A stretch of DNA of 51,306 nucleotides. Source: Methanobrevibacter sp. (GTDB lineage: Archaea; Methanobacteriota; Methanobacteria; Methanobacteriales; Methanobacteriaceae). Positions within the stretch are counted from its first letter, which is position 1, and the number at the start of each line of letters is the position of its first letter. The translations under genes were made by a program, and so were the position numbers. The notes beneath the pieces are model-generated. The model was not told the DNA's origin. It did not search any database and saw only the letters and a program-made list of their open reading frames with translations. This document shows positions 9,494-19,773 of this stretch, piece after piece. The stretch covers positions 1-51,306 of the forward strand of contig NZ_SUTM01000019.1 of assembly GCF_015062935.1 (NCBI RefSeq), given 5' to 3'.

Positions 9494-10348
9494 TTATCGT
9501 TTGTTCAAGACATCCTTAATGACTCTTTTCTTATCGCTTTCTGTCTTAATAGCTACGCCAATACTGCTTTCAAGTGATTCATCTAGATTTTTTGTTCCGA
9601 GATTAGTGACTGATTTTACCCAGTCAACAGTACCTCTTACGGACGGTTTTTTCATCAGATTTAAGTTACGGATATTCTGAACCAGTTTAACAACAGTAGA
9701 GACTACCTCATCATCCGCATCAGGTATTTTGGATTTGACGATTTCAATTTCCCTTTCAACAGTAGGGTATGGAATGTATAAAAATAAGCATCTGTCCTTG
9801 GTTTCATCAAGAAGTGATCTCTGTGAGTTGGAAGTTAATATAACAATTAAATCATTTTTCAGTTGGAATGTTCCGAGGTCATTAATTGTTATCTCCTGTT
9901 CACCCAATGCCTGAAGCAAGAAACTTTCAACTTCCTCATCGGCCTTATCAATTTCATCTATCAGCAATACGGAATCATTTTCATTTAAAAAAGCATTGAG
10001 AAGAGGCCTTTGTATGAAATATTCTTCATCGAATATTTTTTCTTCACTATCTGTCTCATTTCTGGCGGCTTCCAAATGAAGCAGTTGCTTTTGATAGTTC
10101 CATTCACCGACAATCTGCTCAAAAGTAATTCCTTCATAACATTGAATCCTGAAAAAATCTCTTTCAAATGCCTTTGCAATTACTTTTGCAAGCTCTGTTT
10201 TACCTACACCAGGCGGTCCTTCGATTAACATTGGTTTTCCAAGCAAAAATGATAAATATACAGTTGTTGAAATTTCATTATTTGAAACATATTCTGACTG
10301 TAAAAGTAATTCATCAATGTCTTTAATAGATATGTTATCTGATTGCAA
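9494..10348 (-). CDS. MoxR-family AAA+ ATPase
   Basis: 284 residues with Walker [12 protein letters not shown] (about 39-49), Walker [12 protein letters not shown] (about 123-133), sensor-1 Asn in ILTSNSQR, and an arginine-finger region, in the MoxR order. The start is TTG, preceded by GGAAGGTTAAATTT. It is the first gene of the six-gene minus-strand operon (10348 to 5594). ATP-driven remodelling together with the VWA protein is the expected role. Confidence 0.88.
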   Translation of the reverse strand: MQSDNISIKDIDELLLQSEYVSNNEISTTVYLSFLLGKPMLIEGPPGVGKTELAKVIAKAFERDFFRIQCYEGITFEQIVGEWNYQKQLLHLEAARNETDSEEKIFDEEYFIQRPLLNAFLNENDSVLLIDEIDKADEEVESFLLQALGEQEITINDLGTFQLKNDLIVILTSNSQRSLLDETKDRCLFLYIPYPTVEREIEIVKSKIPDADDEVVSTVVKLVQNIRNLNLMKKPSVRGTVDWVKSVTNLGTKNLDESLESSIGVAIKTESDKKRVIKDVLNKR

Positions 10349-10458
10349 AATTTAACCTTCCTAAAAATTATTACTATTAATTATATTCTATATAATATAA
10401 GTTTTATGTAATTAATTATATATTAATCTAAATCATATATTATGTATGGAGGTAAAAC

Positions 10459-10845
10459 ATGGATAAAGGCGATGCCATAATTATAATTTTATTAATTCTT
10501 ATTGTACTAAGTGCAGGGGCATACATTGTTATTACTGGTGTTGGAATATCATTTAACCACAATAATCAAACGGACCCTGTTGTGAATACGACAAACATAA
10601 CAACAAATACTTCAAATACTAACACAACAGACAGCACTCAAGGCGCTACTAGAGATACTGGAATATATGCTCCAGATTCAAGTCAAAGCAGTTACAGTAG
10701 TAGTGACAGTGCAAGTTCCGATGGAGGATACAGTTCTGACAGTTCATATAATGCACAGCCTGCAACTTCCACTGATTCCGGAAGTGTTGATACCAGTCAA
10801 CAGGCCGGACAAAGCGAAGGAGCAAATCCGTCAGATTTTGACTGA
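10459..10845 (+). CDS. Small membrane-anchored Ser/Thr-rich protein
   Basis: 128 residues with one N-terminal hydrophobic segment (about residues 6-30, IIIILLILIVLSAGAYIVI), then a low-complexity tail of Asn, Thr, Ser, Gly and Asp, probably extracellular and possibly glycosylated (several N-x-T/S sites). A GGAGG site lies 7 bp before the ATG. It reads away from the MoxR gene and converges on the pterin gene with only 2 bp between stop codons. I do not recognise a family. Confidence 0.65.
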   Translation: MDKGDAIIIILLILIVLSAGAYIVITGVGISFNHNNQTDPVVNTTNITTNTSNTNTTDSTQGATRDTGIYAPDSSQSSYSSSDSASSDGGYSSDSSYNAQPATSTDSGSVDTSQQAGQSEGANPSDFD

Positions 10846-10847
10846 AA

Positions 10848-12452
10848 CTAATTTTTAAACTCATCAGGATTTTTGAATAATTCAAAATCCTGAACATATT
10901 CTTTACCGGTAATCATTGCTATTTCAGCTTTTTGAAGTTCAGAACCCAAATATGCTGCATGTTCCATTCGAGTTACCAGCTCTTTTGAAATTATTTCTTC
11001 ATATACTTCTTTTGCAGATTGACCTACAATGACCAAATCAGCATTGTTTTTCTTAAAATGAGTGGCAGTGATTCTGCTTTCGGCTACAGTAGTTCCGTAA
11101 TCTACATTTATTTTAAAACTTCCTGCCTTATCCCTTATGAATTTTAATGGTGCTTTCTGCCGGGTTTCTTCAACGCCATCAAGTTCATTTAAAATAATGT
11201 CATTTCTTTTATGCTTATCCTTAAAGGCAACCAGGTTGATCCCCAAATCTTTTGGAATGGATTTTCTGTGTTTTGCAAGAAACATCATCTTTGAAGCGGT
11301 GGCCAGTTCATAGACACTTCCCCTGGTTTTACCACTTTCCTCAGGAGTAAATAAAATACTGACTCCCAGCTCCATACCTATTCCTGCTAAAAGCACATTA
11401 ACACCGCCTGAATCGGCATCCATCAATTCGGTTACGTTACCTACTCCGAAAAACATTGGTGCGGGATTGGTCTTGTGAAATTCATTGCATGCAATAATTG
11501 ATTCCACGATACTTGAACTGTTTACAGGGTCTAAAATCAGGTCAGCCACATATCTTAGTCCTTCAGTGTCCTTGATTAACTGATGCATTGATTCAACTCT
11601 TTCTGCAGGAGATTTTGGAGATTTTCCCTGTGAAAAATTAGTCGGCAGCAATACTGCTGGAATATCTTTTTCCTTCAGTATTTCCTGAACTTCAGAATTG
11701 TTTCCCAAATCAAGGCTTAAAACAAAATCAATTCCATTTTCGGCAGCCACCTTAATTTCCTTGGCATTCAATGTATCGATACTTAATGGCCTATCTCCAA
11801 CAATCGGCCTTAATGTTTGGATTAATTCAGGAATCTTGTCGGAAAAATCTTCACCTGCGGCCATTCCTATATCAATCATGTCGGCTCCCGAATCAACAAA
11901 ATACTTACATTTATTGATTAATGCCTCTTTTGACAGGAATGGTGCATTAGCGATTTCGGAAAGCACCCTCATTGGAAAATCCTCACCGACAGGAAGATTT
12001 CTGATTAGGATATTATTTGGCTTTTCAAGAAGTTTTTTAATATTTTCAGTATCATTTTCAAATTCTTCAATGAATTTGAAGGCTTCCTTACGTTTTTCCT
12101 CTTCTATCAATTTGTCTGCAGGCCTGTCTTCAGACAGATCAATGCTTCCAACCAGGTTCAAAACCATTGCAAGATCGGCTCCATCGGTAGACCCCTTGAA
12201 AGTTGGAATTCCCAGTTCTTTTGTAATCTCTTTTGTTCCTTTTTTTATTAAGCCCGGAACAAGAATCATGTCAATTTCATCCAGTTGATCGGAAAAACAG
12301 GTTTTTACTTCTTTAATAATTTGTCTTGGAGTTAAAAATGCAGCTACTTGAGTATTATCTGCAATATGAACAATTATATCTTCTTTTGAATTTGAAACAA
12401 CTTCTTTGATTAAAGGATACGCTAACTCACCAGTAATTATTAAAACCTTCAT
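10848..12452 (-). CDS. Dihydropteroate synthase-like protein (TIGR00284 type)
   Basis: 534 residues. The middle (about 150-420) resembles the pterin-binding TIM barrel of dihydropteroate synthase ([36 protein letters not shown]), while the N-terminal domain ([15 protein letters not shown]) and the C-terminal 120 residues are extra and typical of the archaeal TIGR00284 family. A role in methanopterin biosynthesis is often proposed but is not proven. The start is ATG at 12452; a TTG five codons earlier (12467) is in frame, but the G-rich stretch after it is a plausible ribosome binding site for the ATG. Confidence 0.8.
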   Translation of the reverse strand: MKVLIITGELAYPLIKEVVSNSKEDIIVHIADNTQVAAFLTPRQIIKEVKTCFSDQLDEIDMILVPGLIKKGTKEITKELGIPTFKGSTDGADLAMVLNLVGSIDLSEDRPADKLIEEEKRKEAFKFIEEFENDTENIKKLLEKPNNILIRNLPVGEDFPMRVLSEIANAPFLSKEALINKCKYFVDSGADMIDIGMAAGEDFSDKIPELIQTLRPIVGDRPLSIDTLNAKEIKVAAENGIDFVLSLDLGNNSEVQEILKEKDIPAVLLPTNFSQGKSPKSPAERVESMHQLIKDTEGLRYVADLILDPVNSSSIVESIIACNEFHKTNPAPMFFGVGNVTELMDADSGGVNVLLAGIGMELGVSILFTPEESGKTRGSVYELATASKMMFLAKHRKSIPKDLGINLVAFKDKHKRNDIILNELDGVEETRQKAPLKFIRDKAGSFKINVDYGTTVAESRITATHFKKNNADLVIVGQSAKEVYEEIISKELVTRMEHAAYLGSELQKAEIAMITGKEYVQDFELFKNPDEFKN

Positions 12453-12682
12453 AAAATTTCCAACCAAATTTTTTATATTAAATTATTATATTAATGTATT
12501 ATATTAAAGTTATCAAAATTTAATTTTCATTTAAAACATTCCCCCATATCTAAAAGAATTTAAAAGTGTATAAAAAAAGAATAAGACTGTTACTATCATT
12601 TTTAAATTAATAGACAAAAAACAAATGATTAAAATTAAAAAATTTAAACAAAATTATTTAAAAACTTATTTTTAACATAAAA

Positions 12683-12690
12683 TTTATATA
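12683..12690 (+). promoter_or_regulatory. TATA box of the por operon
   Basis: TTTATATA 50 bp before the porC start, predicting initiation near 12715 and a leader of about 25 nt with GGAGGAGA as ribosome binding site. The rest of the 287-bp gap back to the pterin gene is A/T-rich and shows no further gene. Confidence 0.6.
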
Positions 12691-12739
12691 TTTTGTAATT
12701 TATAATGATTATACATGATAAATATATGGAGGAGAATTA

Positions 12740-13261
12740 ATGATTGAAATTCGTTTTCATGGTAGAGGTGGACAAGGTTCTGTAACAGCTGCTGAAATTT
12801 TGGCTAAAGCAGCTTTTAAAGACGGAAAATATGTTCAAGCTTTCCCATTTTTTGGAGTTGAACGTAGAGGAGCTCCAGTAATGGCTTTCACAAGAATTGA
12901 TGATAAGCCTATCGACTTAAGATATCAAATCTATAATCCTGACTACGTATTAGTACTTGACGACGGATTATTAAATGTAGTGGACGTATTTGCTGGAATT
13001 AAAGACAATACTGAAGTAATTATTAATACCCAAGACTTTGAAGGTAGTGGGGAACATGTGGTCCACAGTATTGATGCAACTGGTATTGCACTTGACCTGT
13101 TAGGACGTAACATCGTAAACACAATTATTTTAGGATACTTTGCTAAAAAAACCCAACTAGTAAGTATTGATTCACTTATTGAAGTGATAAAAGAAACATT
13201 CCCTGGAAAAATTGGAGAGTTAAATGCAGATGCTACCAAAAAAGCTTACGAAATGGGATAA
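12740..13261 (+). CDS. porC: Pyruvate:ferredoxin oxidoreductase gamma subunit
   Basis: 173 residues. [18 protein letters not shown] near the N-terminus is the signature of the gamma domain of 2-oxoacid:ferredoxin oxidoreductases, followed by [13 protein letters not shown], also diagnostic. In four-subunit archaeal enzymes this subunit helps bind coenzyme A. It is first in porCDABEF, with 12 bp to porD. In methanogens the enzyme works mainly in the anabolic direction, making pyruvate from acetyl-CoA, CO2 and reduced ferredoxin. Confidence 0.95.
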   Translation: MIEIRFHGRGGQGSVTAAEILAKAAFKDGKYVQAFPFFGVERRGAPVMAFTRIDDKPIDLRYQIYNPDYVLVLDDGLLNVVDVFAGIKDNTEVIINTQDFEGSGEHVVHSIDATGIALDLLGRNIVNTIILGYFAKKTQLVSIDSLIEVIKETFPGKIGELNADATKKAYEMG

Positions 13262-13273
13262 TAAGGTGAGATA

Positions 13274-13516
13274 ATGGTAACTATAGGATGTGTAATTAAA
13301 ACACCAGGAAGTAGTAAAAATAATAAAACTGGAAGTTGGAGAACTTTCAAACCTATTTTAGACAAAGAAAAATGTATTGATTGTGACAATTGTATTGTAT
13401 TTTGTCCGGATTCCAGTGTAAACAAACAACACGATATTGATTACGATTACTGTAAAGGATGCGGAATTTGTGCACATGAATGTCCTTCCGATGCAATCGA
13501 AATGGTAAAAGAATAA
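13274..13516 (+). CDS. porD: Pyruvate:ferredoxin oxidoreductase delta subunit
   Basis: 80 residues with two [4Fe-4S] motifs, [15 protein letters not shown] and [15 protein letters not shown], in the order seen in Por/Vor delta subunits. It carries electrons between the thiamine-diphosphate site and ferredoxin. AGGTGAG lies just before the ATG, and 13 bp separate it from porA. Confidence 0.95.
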   Translation: MVTIGCVIKTPGSSKNNKTGSWRTFKPILDKEKCIDCDNCIVFCPDSSVNKQHDIDYDYCKGCGICAHECPSDAIEMVKE

Positions 13517-13529
13517 AGAGAGTGATTTA

Positions 13530-14678
13530 ATGATAAGAGAAGTAATGACCGCAAACAAAGCAGTTGCAGAAGCTGCAAGATTAGCTAAACCACAAGTTAT
13601 TCCTGTTTATCCAATTACTCCACAAACTACAATTTCAGAGTACTTAGCACAATATGTTGCAGATGAAAAAATTGATGCTAAATATGTTAAAGTTGAATCA
13701 GAACACAGTGCAATAAGTGCTGCTGTTGGAGCTAGTTGTGCAGGAGTAAGAGTATTTACAGCAACATCCTCACAAGGATTAATGTTAATGCACGAAATTT
13801 TATTTGCTGCAGCTGGTATGAGAGCACCATTTGTTTTAGCAGATGCAAACAGAGCAATATCTGCACCATTAAACATTTGGAACGACCAACAAGATTCAAT
13901 CGCACAAAGAGATGCAGGATGGTTGCAAATTTATGTTGAAAATGCACAAGAAGCATTAGATACCACTTTAATGGCTTATAAAATTTCAGAAAATCCAAAT
14001 GTATTACTCCCATCAATGGTATGTTTAGATGGATTTATTTTAACCCACACTGTTGAGCCTGTGGAAATCCCAGACCAAGAGCCAGTGGATAAATTTTTAC
14101 CTCCATATAAACCAGAACATTCATACCTTGATCCAAAAGACCCAATGTCCATCGGTAACTTAGCAGACCCAGAATATTATCTTGAAGCAAGACATGACAT
14201 GCAAGTTGCTATGGAAAACTCTATTGAAGTAATCCAAAAAACTTGTGATGAATTTGCAGAAATTTTCGGAAGAAAATATGGTCTTGTAGAACCTTATAAA
14301 ACAGAAGATGCAGAAATTATCTTTGTTGCAATGGGATCACTTTGTAGTACTATCAGAGTAATTGTAGACCAGTTAAGAGAAAAAGGAGAAAAAGTTGGTT
14401 TACTTAAAATCAGAGCTTACAGACCATTCCCAGTTGAAGCTATTGATGAAGCTGTTAAAAATTGTGATAAATTAGCTGTAATCGATAAAAACGTAACATT
14501 CGGAATAGGTGGAGCATTATACACTGACATTAAAGCAAAAATCCACAAAGAAGCTTACGGATTTATTGCAGGTTTAGGTGGAAGAGACATCACACCTGAC
14601 TCAATCTTAGAAGTATATGAAAAAACCAAAAATGTGCCTGAAAAAGAAGTCACATGGATTGGACTCAAGGAGGAATAA
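13530..14678 (+). CDS. porA: Pyruvate:ferredoxin oxidoreductase alpha subunit
   Basis: 382 residues. [14 protein letters not shown] near residue 28 and the [17 protein letters not shown] segment (about 55-71) are alpha-subunit hallmarks (pyrimidine domain). [13 protein letters not shown] and the C-terminal [16 protein letters not shown] segment also match PorA. GTGATTTA precedes the ATG. Its last codons lie directly upstream of porB and contain the AAGGAGGAAT ribosome binding site for that gene. Confidence 0.96.
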   Translation: MIREVMTANKAVAEAARLAKPQVIPVYPITPQTTISEYLAQYVADEKIDAKYVKVESEHSAISAAVGASCAGVRVFTATSSQGLMLMHEILFAAAGMRAPFVLADANRAISAPLNIWNDQQDSIAQRDAGWLQIYVENAQEALDTTLMAYKISENPNVLLPSMVCLDGFILTHTVEPVEIPDQEPVDKFLPPYKPEHSYLDPKDPMSIGNLADPEYYLEARHDMQVAMENSIEVIQKTCDEFAEIFGRKYGLVEPYKTEDAEIIFVAMGSLCSTIRVIVDQLREKGEKVGLLKIRAYRPFPVEAIDEAVKNCDKLAVIDKNVTFGIGGALYTDIKAKIHKEAYGFIAGLGGRDITPDSILEVYEKTKNVPEKEVTWIGLKEE

Positions 14679-14680
14679 AT

Positions 14681-15550
14681 ATGGTGGACATACCTGATAA
14701 AAACTTATTAGCACCAGGACACAGGGGTTGTGCTGGATGTGGTGCATCAATTGCAGTTAAATTAGCTTTAAATGCATTAGGTGAAAATACCGTAGCTATT
14801 TCCGCTACAGGTTGTCTTGAAGTTATGACTACACCATACCCAGAAACAGCATGGGAAGTTCCTTTCATTCACGTAGCATTTGAAAACTCCGGTGCTGTTG
14901 CATCCGGTGTGGAAAGTGCATTAAGAATTCAAGGAAAAGATGATGTTAATGTTATTGCTTTCGGTGGTGACGGAGGTACTGTAGATATCGGTCTTCAATC
15001 ATTATCCGGAGCCATGGAAAGAGGACACAACATGACATACATCTGTTACGATAACGAAGCATATATGAATACAGGTATTCAAAGAAGTGGAGCAACTCCG
15101 TTCGGTGCAACTACAACCACATCACCGATGGGAAGCGCAAGTTTCGGAGAAGACAAACCTAAGAAAAATATGCCTATGATTATGGCAGCACATGGAATTC
15201 CTTATGTGGCTACTGCATCAATAGCTTATCCAGAAGACTATGTCAACAAAGTTAAAAAAGCAGCTGAAACCAAAGGACCTGCGTACATACACTTACAACA
15301 ACCATGTACAACAGGTTGGGGATTCGGTTCCGATAAAACTATTGAAATGGGTAGATTAGCTGTTGAAACTGGATCTTGGATTTTATATGAAATCGTGGAC
15401 GGTAAATTTGATATCACTTACAGGCCAGAAGAAAGGAAACCTGTAAGAGAATATTTAGCACCGCAAAAAAGATTCAGACACTTAAATGATGAGCTCATTG
15501 AAAAAATCCAAAAATACGTCGATGCAGAGTGTGAAGAATTAGGATTATAA
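14681..15550 (+). CDS. porB: Pyruvate:ferredoxin oxidoreductase beta subunit
   Basis: 289 residues. CAGCGAS near residue 20 supplies Cys ligands of the proximal [4Fe-4S] cluster, and [10 protein letters not shown] with the following NEAYMNTG stretch is the thiamine diphosphate/Mg motif. The start ATG is 2 bp after the porA stop and 5 bp after GGAGG; an earlier in-frame ATG inside porA lacks a ribosome binding site. Confidence 0.96.
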   Translation: MVDIPDKNLLAPGHRGCAGCGASIAVKLALNALGENTVAISATGCLEVMTTPYPETAWEVPFIHVAFENSGAVASGVESALRIQGKDDVNVIAFGGDGGTVDIGLQSLSGAMERGHNMTYICYDNEAYMNTGIQRSGATPFGATTTTSPMGSASFGEDKPKKNMPMIMAAHGIPYVATASIAYPEDYVNKVKKAAETKGPAYIHLQQPCTTGWGFGSDKTIEMGRLAVETGSWILYEIVDGKFDITYRPEERKPVREYLAPQKRFRHLNDELIEKIQKYVDAECEELGL

Positions 15551-15560
15551 AGGTGGTACA

Positions 15561-16061
15561 ATGGAAAAAATTTCTGTAAATAGCAACTTATGTGATGGAT
15601 GTATGAACTGTGAAAACATGTGTGCGTCCGTTCATAAAGCTAGTAGGATAAAAATTATAAACTACCATTCTTCATTTTATTCCATTGTATGTCAACACTG
15701 TGAAAGTGCACCATGTATAACCATATGTCCAACCGAAGCAGTTACTGACGAAGGCGTCAATACTGAAAAATGTATCGGATGCGGATTATGTGTAATGGTT
15801 TGTCCATTTGGTGCAATGACATTTGAAGCAAACATTGCTGAAAAATGTGACCTCTGTGCTGATAGAGACGAAGGACCTGCATGTATCAAAGCATGTACTA
15901 AAAGAGCTATTAGCATTCTTGATCCTGCAAAAGTCAAATCCAAAAATCAGGAAAAATTCTTGGCTAAAATGGCAGGATTATATGAACCTAATAAATCAAA
16001 AAGTAGCTTTGTTCATGTAATTACAAGTCAAGCAAGAGCAAGACTTGTTTTAGAAGAATAA
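15561..16061 (+). CDS. porE: Por-associated polyferredoxin PorE
   Basis: 166 residues with several Cys-rich iron-sulfur motifs: CDGCMNCENMC, CQHCESAPCITICP, CIGCGLCVMVCP and CDLCADRDEGPACIKAC. This matches the four-cluster CooF/DMSO-reductase-B-like ferredoxins. It lies 10 bp after porB, as in Methanothermobacter porCDABEF, where PorE and PorF are thought to be electron partners for the anabolic reaction. Confidence 0.9.
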   Translation: MEKISVNSNLCDGCMNCENMCASVHKASRIKIINYHSSFYSIVCQHCESAPCITICPTEAVTDEGVNTEKCIGCGLCVMVCPFGAMTFEANIAEKCDLCADRDEGPACIKACTKRAISILDPAKVKSKNQEKFLAKMAGLYEPNKSKSSFVHVITSQARARLVLEE

Positions 16062-16068
16062 TAAAATT

Positions 16069-16308
16069 ATGTTTAATTCAGGGAATTGTACAAACTGTAC
16101 AACCTGCGGAAGTTGTCAACAAATACCTAATGTTGACACTCCCATCTTATTTTGTATGCATTGCAAACCATCAGATGCCCCATGTATTAAAATTTGCAGC
16201 GAAGATGCTATAGAAGTTCTTGGCGGAGCCATAACCATAAATGGTGAAAAATGCATTAAATGTGGAGATTGTGTGCCTGTATGCCCAATCAACATTATCA
16301 AACTTTGA
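16069..16308 (+). CDS. porF: Por-associated ferredoxin PorF
   Basis: 79 residues, 7 bp after porE. It has an N-terminal CTNCTTCGSC, a central CMHCKPSDAPCIKIC and a C-terminal classical CIKCGDCVPVCP motif. The middle motif resembles the second one of PorE, suggesting shared ancestry. It ends the por operon. Confidence 0.88.
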   Translation: MFNSGNCTNCTTCGSCQQIPNVDTPILFCMHCKPSDAPCIKICSEDAIEVLGGAITINGEKCIKCGDCVPVCPINIIKL

Positions 16309-16404
16309 ACTTCACCCTTTAAAAGAAGCTGAGAATACCCGTACAATAATGTTAAATATTTCAAAATTCAAAATAAAATTAATTAATTTTAAAAGGGTAT
16401 TATT

Positions 16405-17247
16405 TTGATTACTAAAGACATTATTACAGATACTGTTTATGAACTTTACAAACAAGCGGTTATCGTTCTTGGTGAAGATGTAAAAAAATCACTTGAAGAT
16501 GCGCTTAAAATAGAAGAACATGACTTAGCACGTTTAAATATTGAAGCAATATTAAAAAATATTGAACTTGCTGAAGAAAAAGGAATTCCAATGTGCCAAG
16601 ATACAGGTCTGCCTGTTGTTTTTGTAAAATTAGGCAATGTTGAAGTTGAAAACTTACGTGAAGGAATAGAAGACGGAATCAGAAAAGCCACTAAAGAAAT
16701 TCCAATCAGACCAAATATCGTAGATCCATTAACACGCGAAAATACAAATGTCAATGTTGGAGATTACATTCCACCTATCGATATTGAACTTATTGATGAA
16801 GATTACTTGGAGATTAACATTTTACCAAAAGGTTTTGGTTCAGAAAATAACAATGCAATGAAAATGGCACTTCCTGCAGAAGGTATTGAAGGCATTAAGG
16901 AGTTCGTAGTTGAATCTGTCCTCAAAGCAAAAGGCAAACCATGTCCTCCAACTGTGGTCGGCGTCGGTATTGGCGGAACATCAGATTTATGTCTAAAATT
17001 AGGTAAAAAAGCATTGCTTGGAAAAGTTGGTGAAAGAAACCCCGACCCAGTAATTGCTAAACTAGAAGAAGAAATTTTAGAAGAAATCAATGCCTCAGGA
17101 ATAGGTCCTATGGGACTGGGTGGAAAAACAACCACCCTAGATGTTAAAATCCTAAAAGCGCATACTCACACAGCAGGCCTTCCGATTGGAGTTTGCATCC
17201 AATGTTGGGCAGACAGGCATGCTACAACAAAAATATATGACGAATAG
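16405..17247 (+). CDS. Fumarate hydratase, alpha subunit (class I)
   Basis: 280 residues, the length of the N-terminal half of class I [4Fe-4S] fumarases. [11 protein letters not shown] carries the first cluster Cys, and [16 protein letters not shown] and [18 protein letters not shown] are typical. The start is TTG with GGG at 16395-16397 in front. The beta subunit is not in this window. In this lineage the enzyme belongs to the incomplete reductive tricarboxylic acid branch fed by pyruvate, which fits its position next to por. The SD segment AAAAGGGTATT can pair with AATACCC about 55 bp upstream. Confidence 0.92.
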   Translation: MITKDIITDTVYELYKQAVIVLGEDVKKSLEDALKIEEHDLARLNIEAILKNIELAEEKGIPMCQDTGLPVVFVKLGNVEVENLREGIEDGIRKATKEIPIRPNIVDPLTRENTNVNVGDYIPPIDIELIDEDYLEINILPKGFGSENNNAMKMALPAEGIEGIKEFVVESVLKAKGKPCPPTVVGVGIGGTSDLCLKLGKKALLGKVGERNPDPVIAKLEEEILEEINASGIGPMGLGGKTTTLDVKILKAHTHTAGLPIGVCIQCWADRHATTKIYDE

Positions 17248-17298
17248 ACTTCAAAACCAACCATTACCCAATCATCTTTTTTTAATAGCTTAAACAAA

Positions 17299-18183
17299 TT
17301 ATCTGAATGATCTAGGAGTAGTAGGTCTCGGAATATTATCATGAAATTCAATAGCTACATCCATCATTTCCACAGAAATGTCGCCAATTCTTTCAAATGC
17401 TTTGATAACCCTAAATAAATAAATAAAATAATTGGAACGTTCTTTTTCATCAAATGAATTTTCAGCCATTTGTGTTGCAATTAAATTAATGGATTTACTC
17501 TGAAGGATATGAATTGAGTCCTCCAATTCCATTAAATCCTCTTTTAAATCAGTTTCAGCATCAATGAAAGATTTCATAGCTAAACTAATCATTTTTTGAG
17601 CTGTCTTATACATCTTTTTTAATTTTCTCAGCACATTATCATCAATAGTGTAAACATCATTAATTACAAATTTTGCAACATGACCGCAATAATCTCCTAT
17701 ACGCTCCAAATCATATGCAATCTCAGTATAAAGCATTGATTTTGAAAATTCGGAATGCTGGTCTATGCTTACAATTGTCTCAACAGAAGTCCTTATTTTT
17801 TCAACAAGGTTGTTGGTAGTATAATCCATTTCCAAAGCTTTATTGGCCTTATCCACATCATACTCCAAAACAGCCTGAAAAGATGCTTCAAGCTGAGAGT
17901 GAACATGACGGGCCATGTTGTTCAGCATATCATTAATTAAAACATTACTTGCAGAATTTTTTGGAGGTGTGTGCTGCTCATATGATTCTGTGAACTTCTC
18001 ATAGCTCTTTAAATCAATCATATAAGCCCTTTTTATTGTTCCGTCTTTAACTAAAGGCTGTAATAATTGAGTAACATATCTTCGGGAAATGCCTAATTTT
18101 TCTGCAATCTCATCTTGAGTGGACGGATTTTCATAGAGAATCAAATCCAATATCTCCTTTAATGTCTTATCCCTTTTACTCAT
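17299..18183 (-). CDS. HTH-PhoU fusion, phosphate uptake regulator
   Basis: 294 residues. Residues 1-60 form a winged-helix domain (STQDEIAEKLGISRRYVTQLLQPLVKDGTIKR), and residues 80-280 hold the two three-helix bundles of PhoU with E/D-rich helices (AYDLERIGDYCGHVAK, IKAFERIGDISVEMM) that bind multinuclear metal. It probably combines DNA binding with sensing of the phosphate transporter, which is not in this window. GGTGTAATA precedes the ATG. It lies 8 bp after a membrane-protein gene with which it seems co-transcribed. Confidence 0.85.
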   Translation of the reverse strand: MSKRDKTLKEILDLILYENPSTQDEIAEKLGISRRYVTQLLQPLVKDGTIKRAYMIDLKSYEKFTESYEQHTPPKNSASNVLINDMLNNMARHVHSQLEASFQAVLEYDVDKANKALEMDYTTNNLVEKIRTSVETIVSIDQHSEFSKSMLYTEIAYDLERIGDYCGHVAKFVINDVYTIDDNVLRKLKKMYKTAQKMISLAMKSFIDAETDLKEDLMELEDSIHILQSKSINLIATQMAENSFDEKERSNYFIYLFRVIKAFERIGDISVEMMDVAIEFHDNIPRPTTPRSFR

Positions 18184-18191
18184 TATTACAC

Positions 18192-19085
18192 CTATTTTTT
18201 ATATTCATCCAATAAATCATTTGATTCAAAGTGAATTTTATCTGATGATTTGTTAATACCTTTCTGATAGGCATTATCATTAGCGCCCTGATTTTTCTGG
18301 ACATCCCTTCTAAACCTGACATTTTGTACTTTTTGAGGATTCTCAGGCCTATTGCGTTTCGGACGGTATCTTCTGACATTTTGTTTTTTAGGCTTTACAT
18401 AAACATAATCATCTTCCTTATTTTGAAAATGTTCCTGAGTATTTTTATAGACCTTTTTCTGAGGTGGAACAGTATTAACTGCTTGGGATGTATTTTCAGA
18501 TTCTTTTGACAGGATTAAAATCCTAAAGATTACAAATGAAATGATTAAAAATGCTACAATAGCAATTGGCAAGTCAAAATGATTGAATATAGGACCATAT
18601 AACTCAGTTAAAGGATTTCCTAAATCTACAAATCCTCTTGCTAAAAATACCAATCCCACAAACACTAATAATAAACCATGCTCTTTTTTAACAAATTCCG
18701 GTTTCAGCACTAACGGATATGCACTGATAAACAGTAATGCAATACCTAAAATTCTATATAGGTTATTATTAGCGAAATTCTGAATTGACAGATAGAACTT
18801 TACAAAACCATACGGTAAAATTCCCATCTCAGCAATTAAAGCGAAAATTAACAATAACTGAATTAATGCAATTACCACCAATGGAAAGACATATGCAATT
18901 TCCCATTCAAAATCATGATTGAAAGTGGCATTTGAAACTGGATTTTCAAGCGCTTCGGAAAGCATGTTATAAAGAACGGATGAGATTACTGAACCTATAA
19001 CCGTACCAGCTACACCTAAAATAGAGGTTAAAATTGCAACAAATGCAGAAATTAAACCCACCAATATAAGTTTTTTATAATTCAT
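18192..19085 (-). CDS. Polytopic membrane protein with basic cytoplasmic tail
   Basis: 297 residues with about five to six hydrophobic segments in residues 6-200, followed by a 90-residue tail rich in Lys, Arg, Asn and Gln. ATG at 19085 is preferred over GTG at 19094, which lies within the AGGTGAAAATT ribosome binding site. I do not recognise a family. It is upstream of the HTH-PhoU gene in the same direction, so it could be a membrane partner of that regulator, but nothing in the sequence proves this. Confidence 0.65.
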   Translation of the reverse strand: MNYKKLILVGLISAFVAILTSILGVAGTVIGSVISSVLYNMLSEALENPVSNATFNHDFEWEIAYVFPLVVIALIQLLLIFALIAEMGILPYGFVKFYLSIQNFANNNLYRILGIALLFISAYPLVLKPEFVKKEHGLLLVFVGLVFLARGFVDLGNPLTELYGPIFNHFDLPIAIVAFLIISFVIFRILILSKESENTSQAVNTVPPQKKVYKNTQEHFQNKEDDYVYVKPKKQNVRRYRPKRNRPENPQKVQNVRFRRDVQKNQGANDNAYQKGINKSSDKIHFESNDLLDEYKK

Positions 19086-19246
19086 AATTTTCACCTTACA
19101 CTAATTTAATAAATATATAATTTTTAACCAATTTAAAGTTTAAGATGAACATATGATTTAAATTTTTTGATTGAAAAAGATTACATAATCATAAGTTATT
19201 TTAAAAAAAAGTAATTAAAAAAGAATTAAAAATAAAAAAAAAGAAA

Positions 19247-19582
19247 TTATACTATTGTAAGTGCATTAGGCACTTTTTTAAGTATGTTTTCTTTAATAGG
19301 AATCATTGTTGAAGAAGCTATTGAAAAGTCTGCATCACTGGCTGCTTTTTTATCATCAACTTCACCAATTATGGTGGCGTCTAAAGCTCCCTGTAAGTTT
19401 TCCACGGCATTATCCAATACCCATTTGTCAACATCGGAAATTATAATTTCATCTACATGTTTGTCCAATTTACTAGCTATTACCCATGAAATGAACCTTC
19501 CTCCATGCAATGCAATTGTATTTCCTTCTGCCAAATTAACAATGTCATTTAAAGTATGTTTTAATTGAATATTTTCATACAT
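19247..19582 (-). CDS. Conserved small archaeal protein, possibly DUF2124
   Basis: 111 residues, acidic, with a Rossmann-like alternation: IALHGGRFISWVIASKL (about 22-38), then DEIIISDVDKWV and DADFSIASSTMIPIKENILKKV. Recognition as DUF2124 is uncertain. No clear ribosome binding site is seen before the ATG. Its start is only 2 bp from the divergent TTG of the next plus-strand frame, so at least one of the two starts may be misplaced or leaderless. Confidence 0.55.
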   Translation of the reverse strand: MYENIQLKHTLNDIVNLAEGNTIALHGGRFISWVIASKLDKHVDEIIISDVDKWVLDNAVENLQGALDATIIGEVDDKKAASDADFSIASSTMIPIKENILKKVPNALTIV

Positions 19583-19584
19583 TC

Positions 19585-19773
19585 TTGAAATATGACAATA
19601 ACAATCCTGCAGTTGAAGAGTTAAGAGCTCAAGGAATCACAGAAAATCATTTAGTTTTAACAACTAACAAATTAATCAGAGACAATGAACCTGTAACTCC
19701 GTTTGTATTGGATGACGTTGCAAAAGTTTTAACTAAAAATGCGTTAATACTGTTGAGAGATGCATATGATTAA
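19585..19773 (+). CDS. Hypothetical 62-residue protein before UPF0254 gene
   Basis: The frame uses a TTG start and reads MKYDNNNPAVEELRAQGI at its N-terminus with a plausible helical composition. It overlaps the UPF0254 start by 8 bp, suggesting translational coupling. No ribosome binding site precedes the TTG, and the divergent gene begins 2 bp away. Composition looks coding, but I recognise no family and the true start is unsettled. Confidence 0.4.
   Translation: MKYDNNNPAVEELRAQGITENHLVLTTNKLIRDNEPVTPFVLDDVAKVLTKNALILLRDAYD

Noticed and set aside
11698-12288. 196-codon plus-strand open frame
   Set aside because: It lies wholly antisense to the pterin-synthase-like gene and shows Ser/Ile/Leu-rich, low-information composition typical of a mirror frame.
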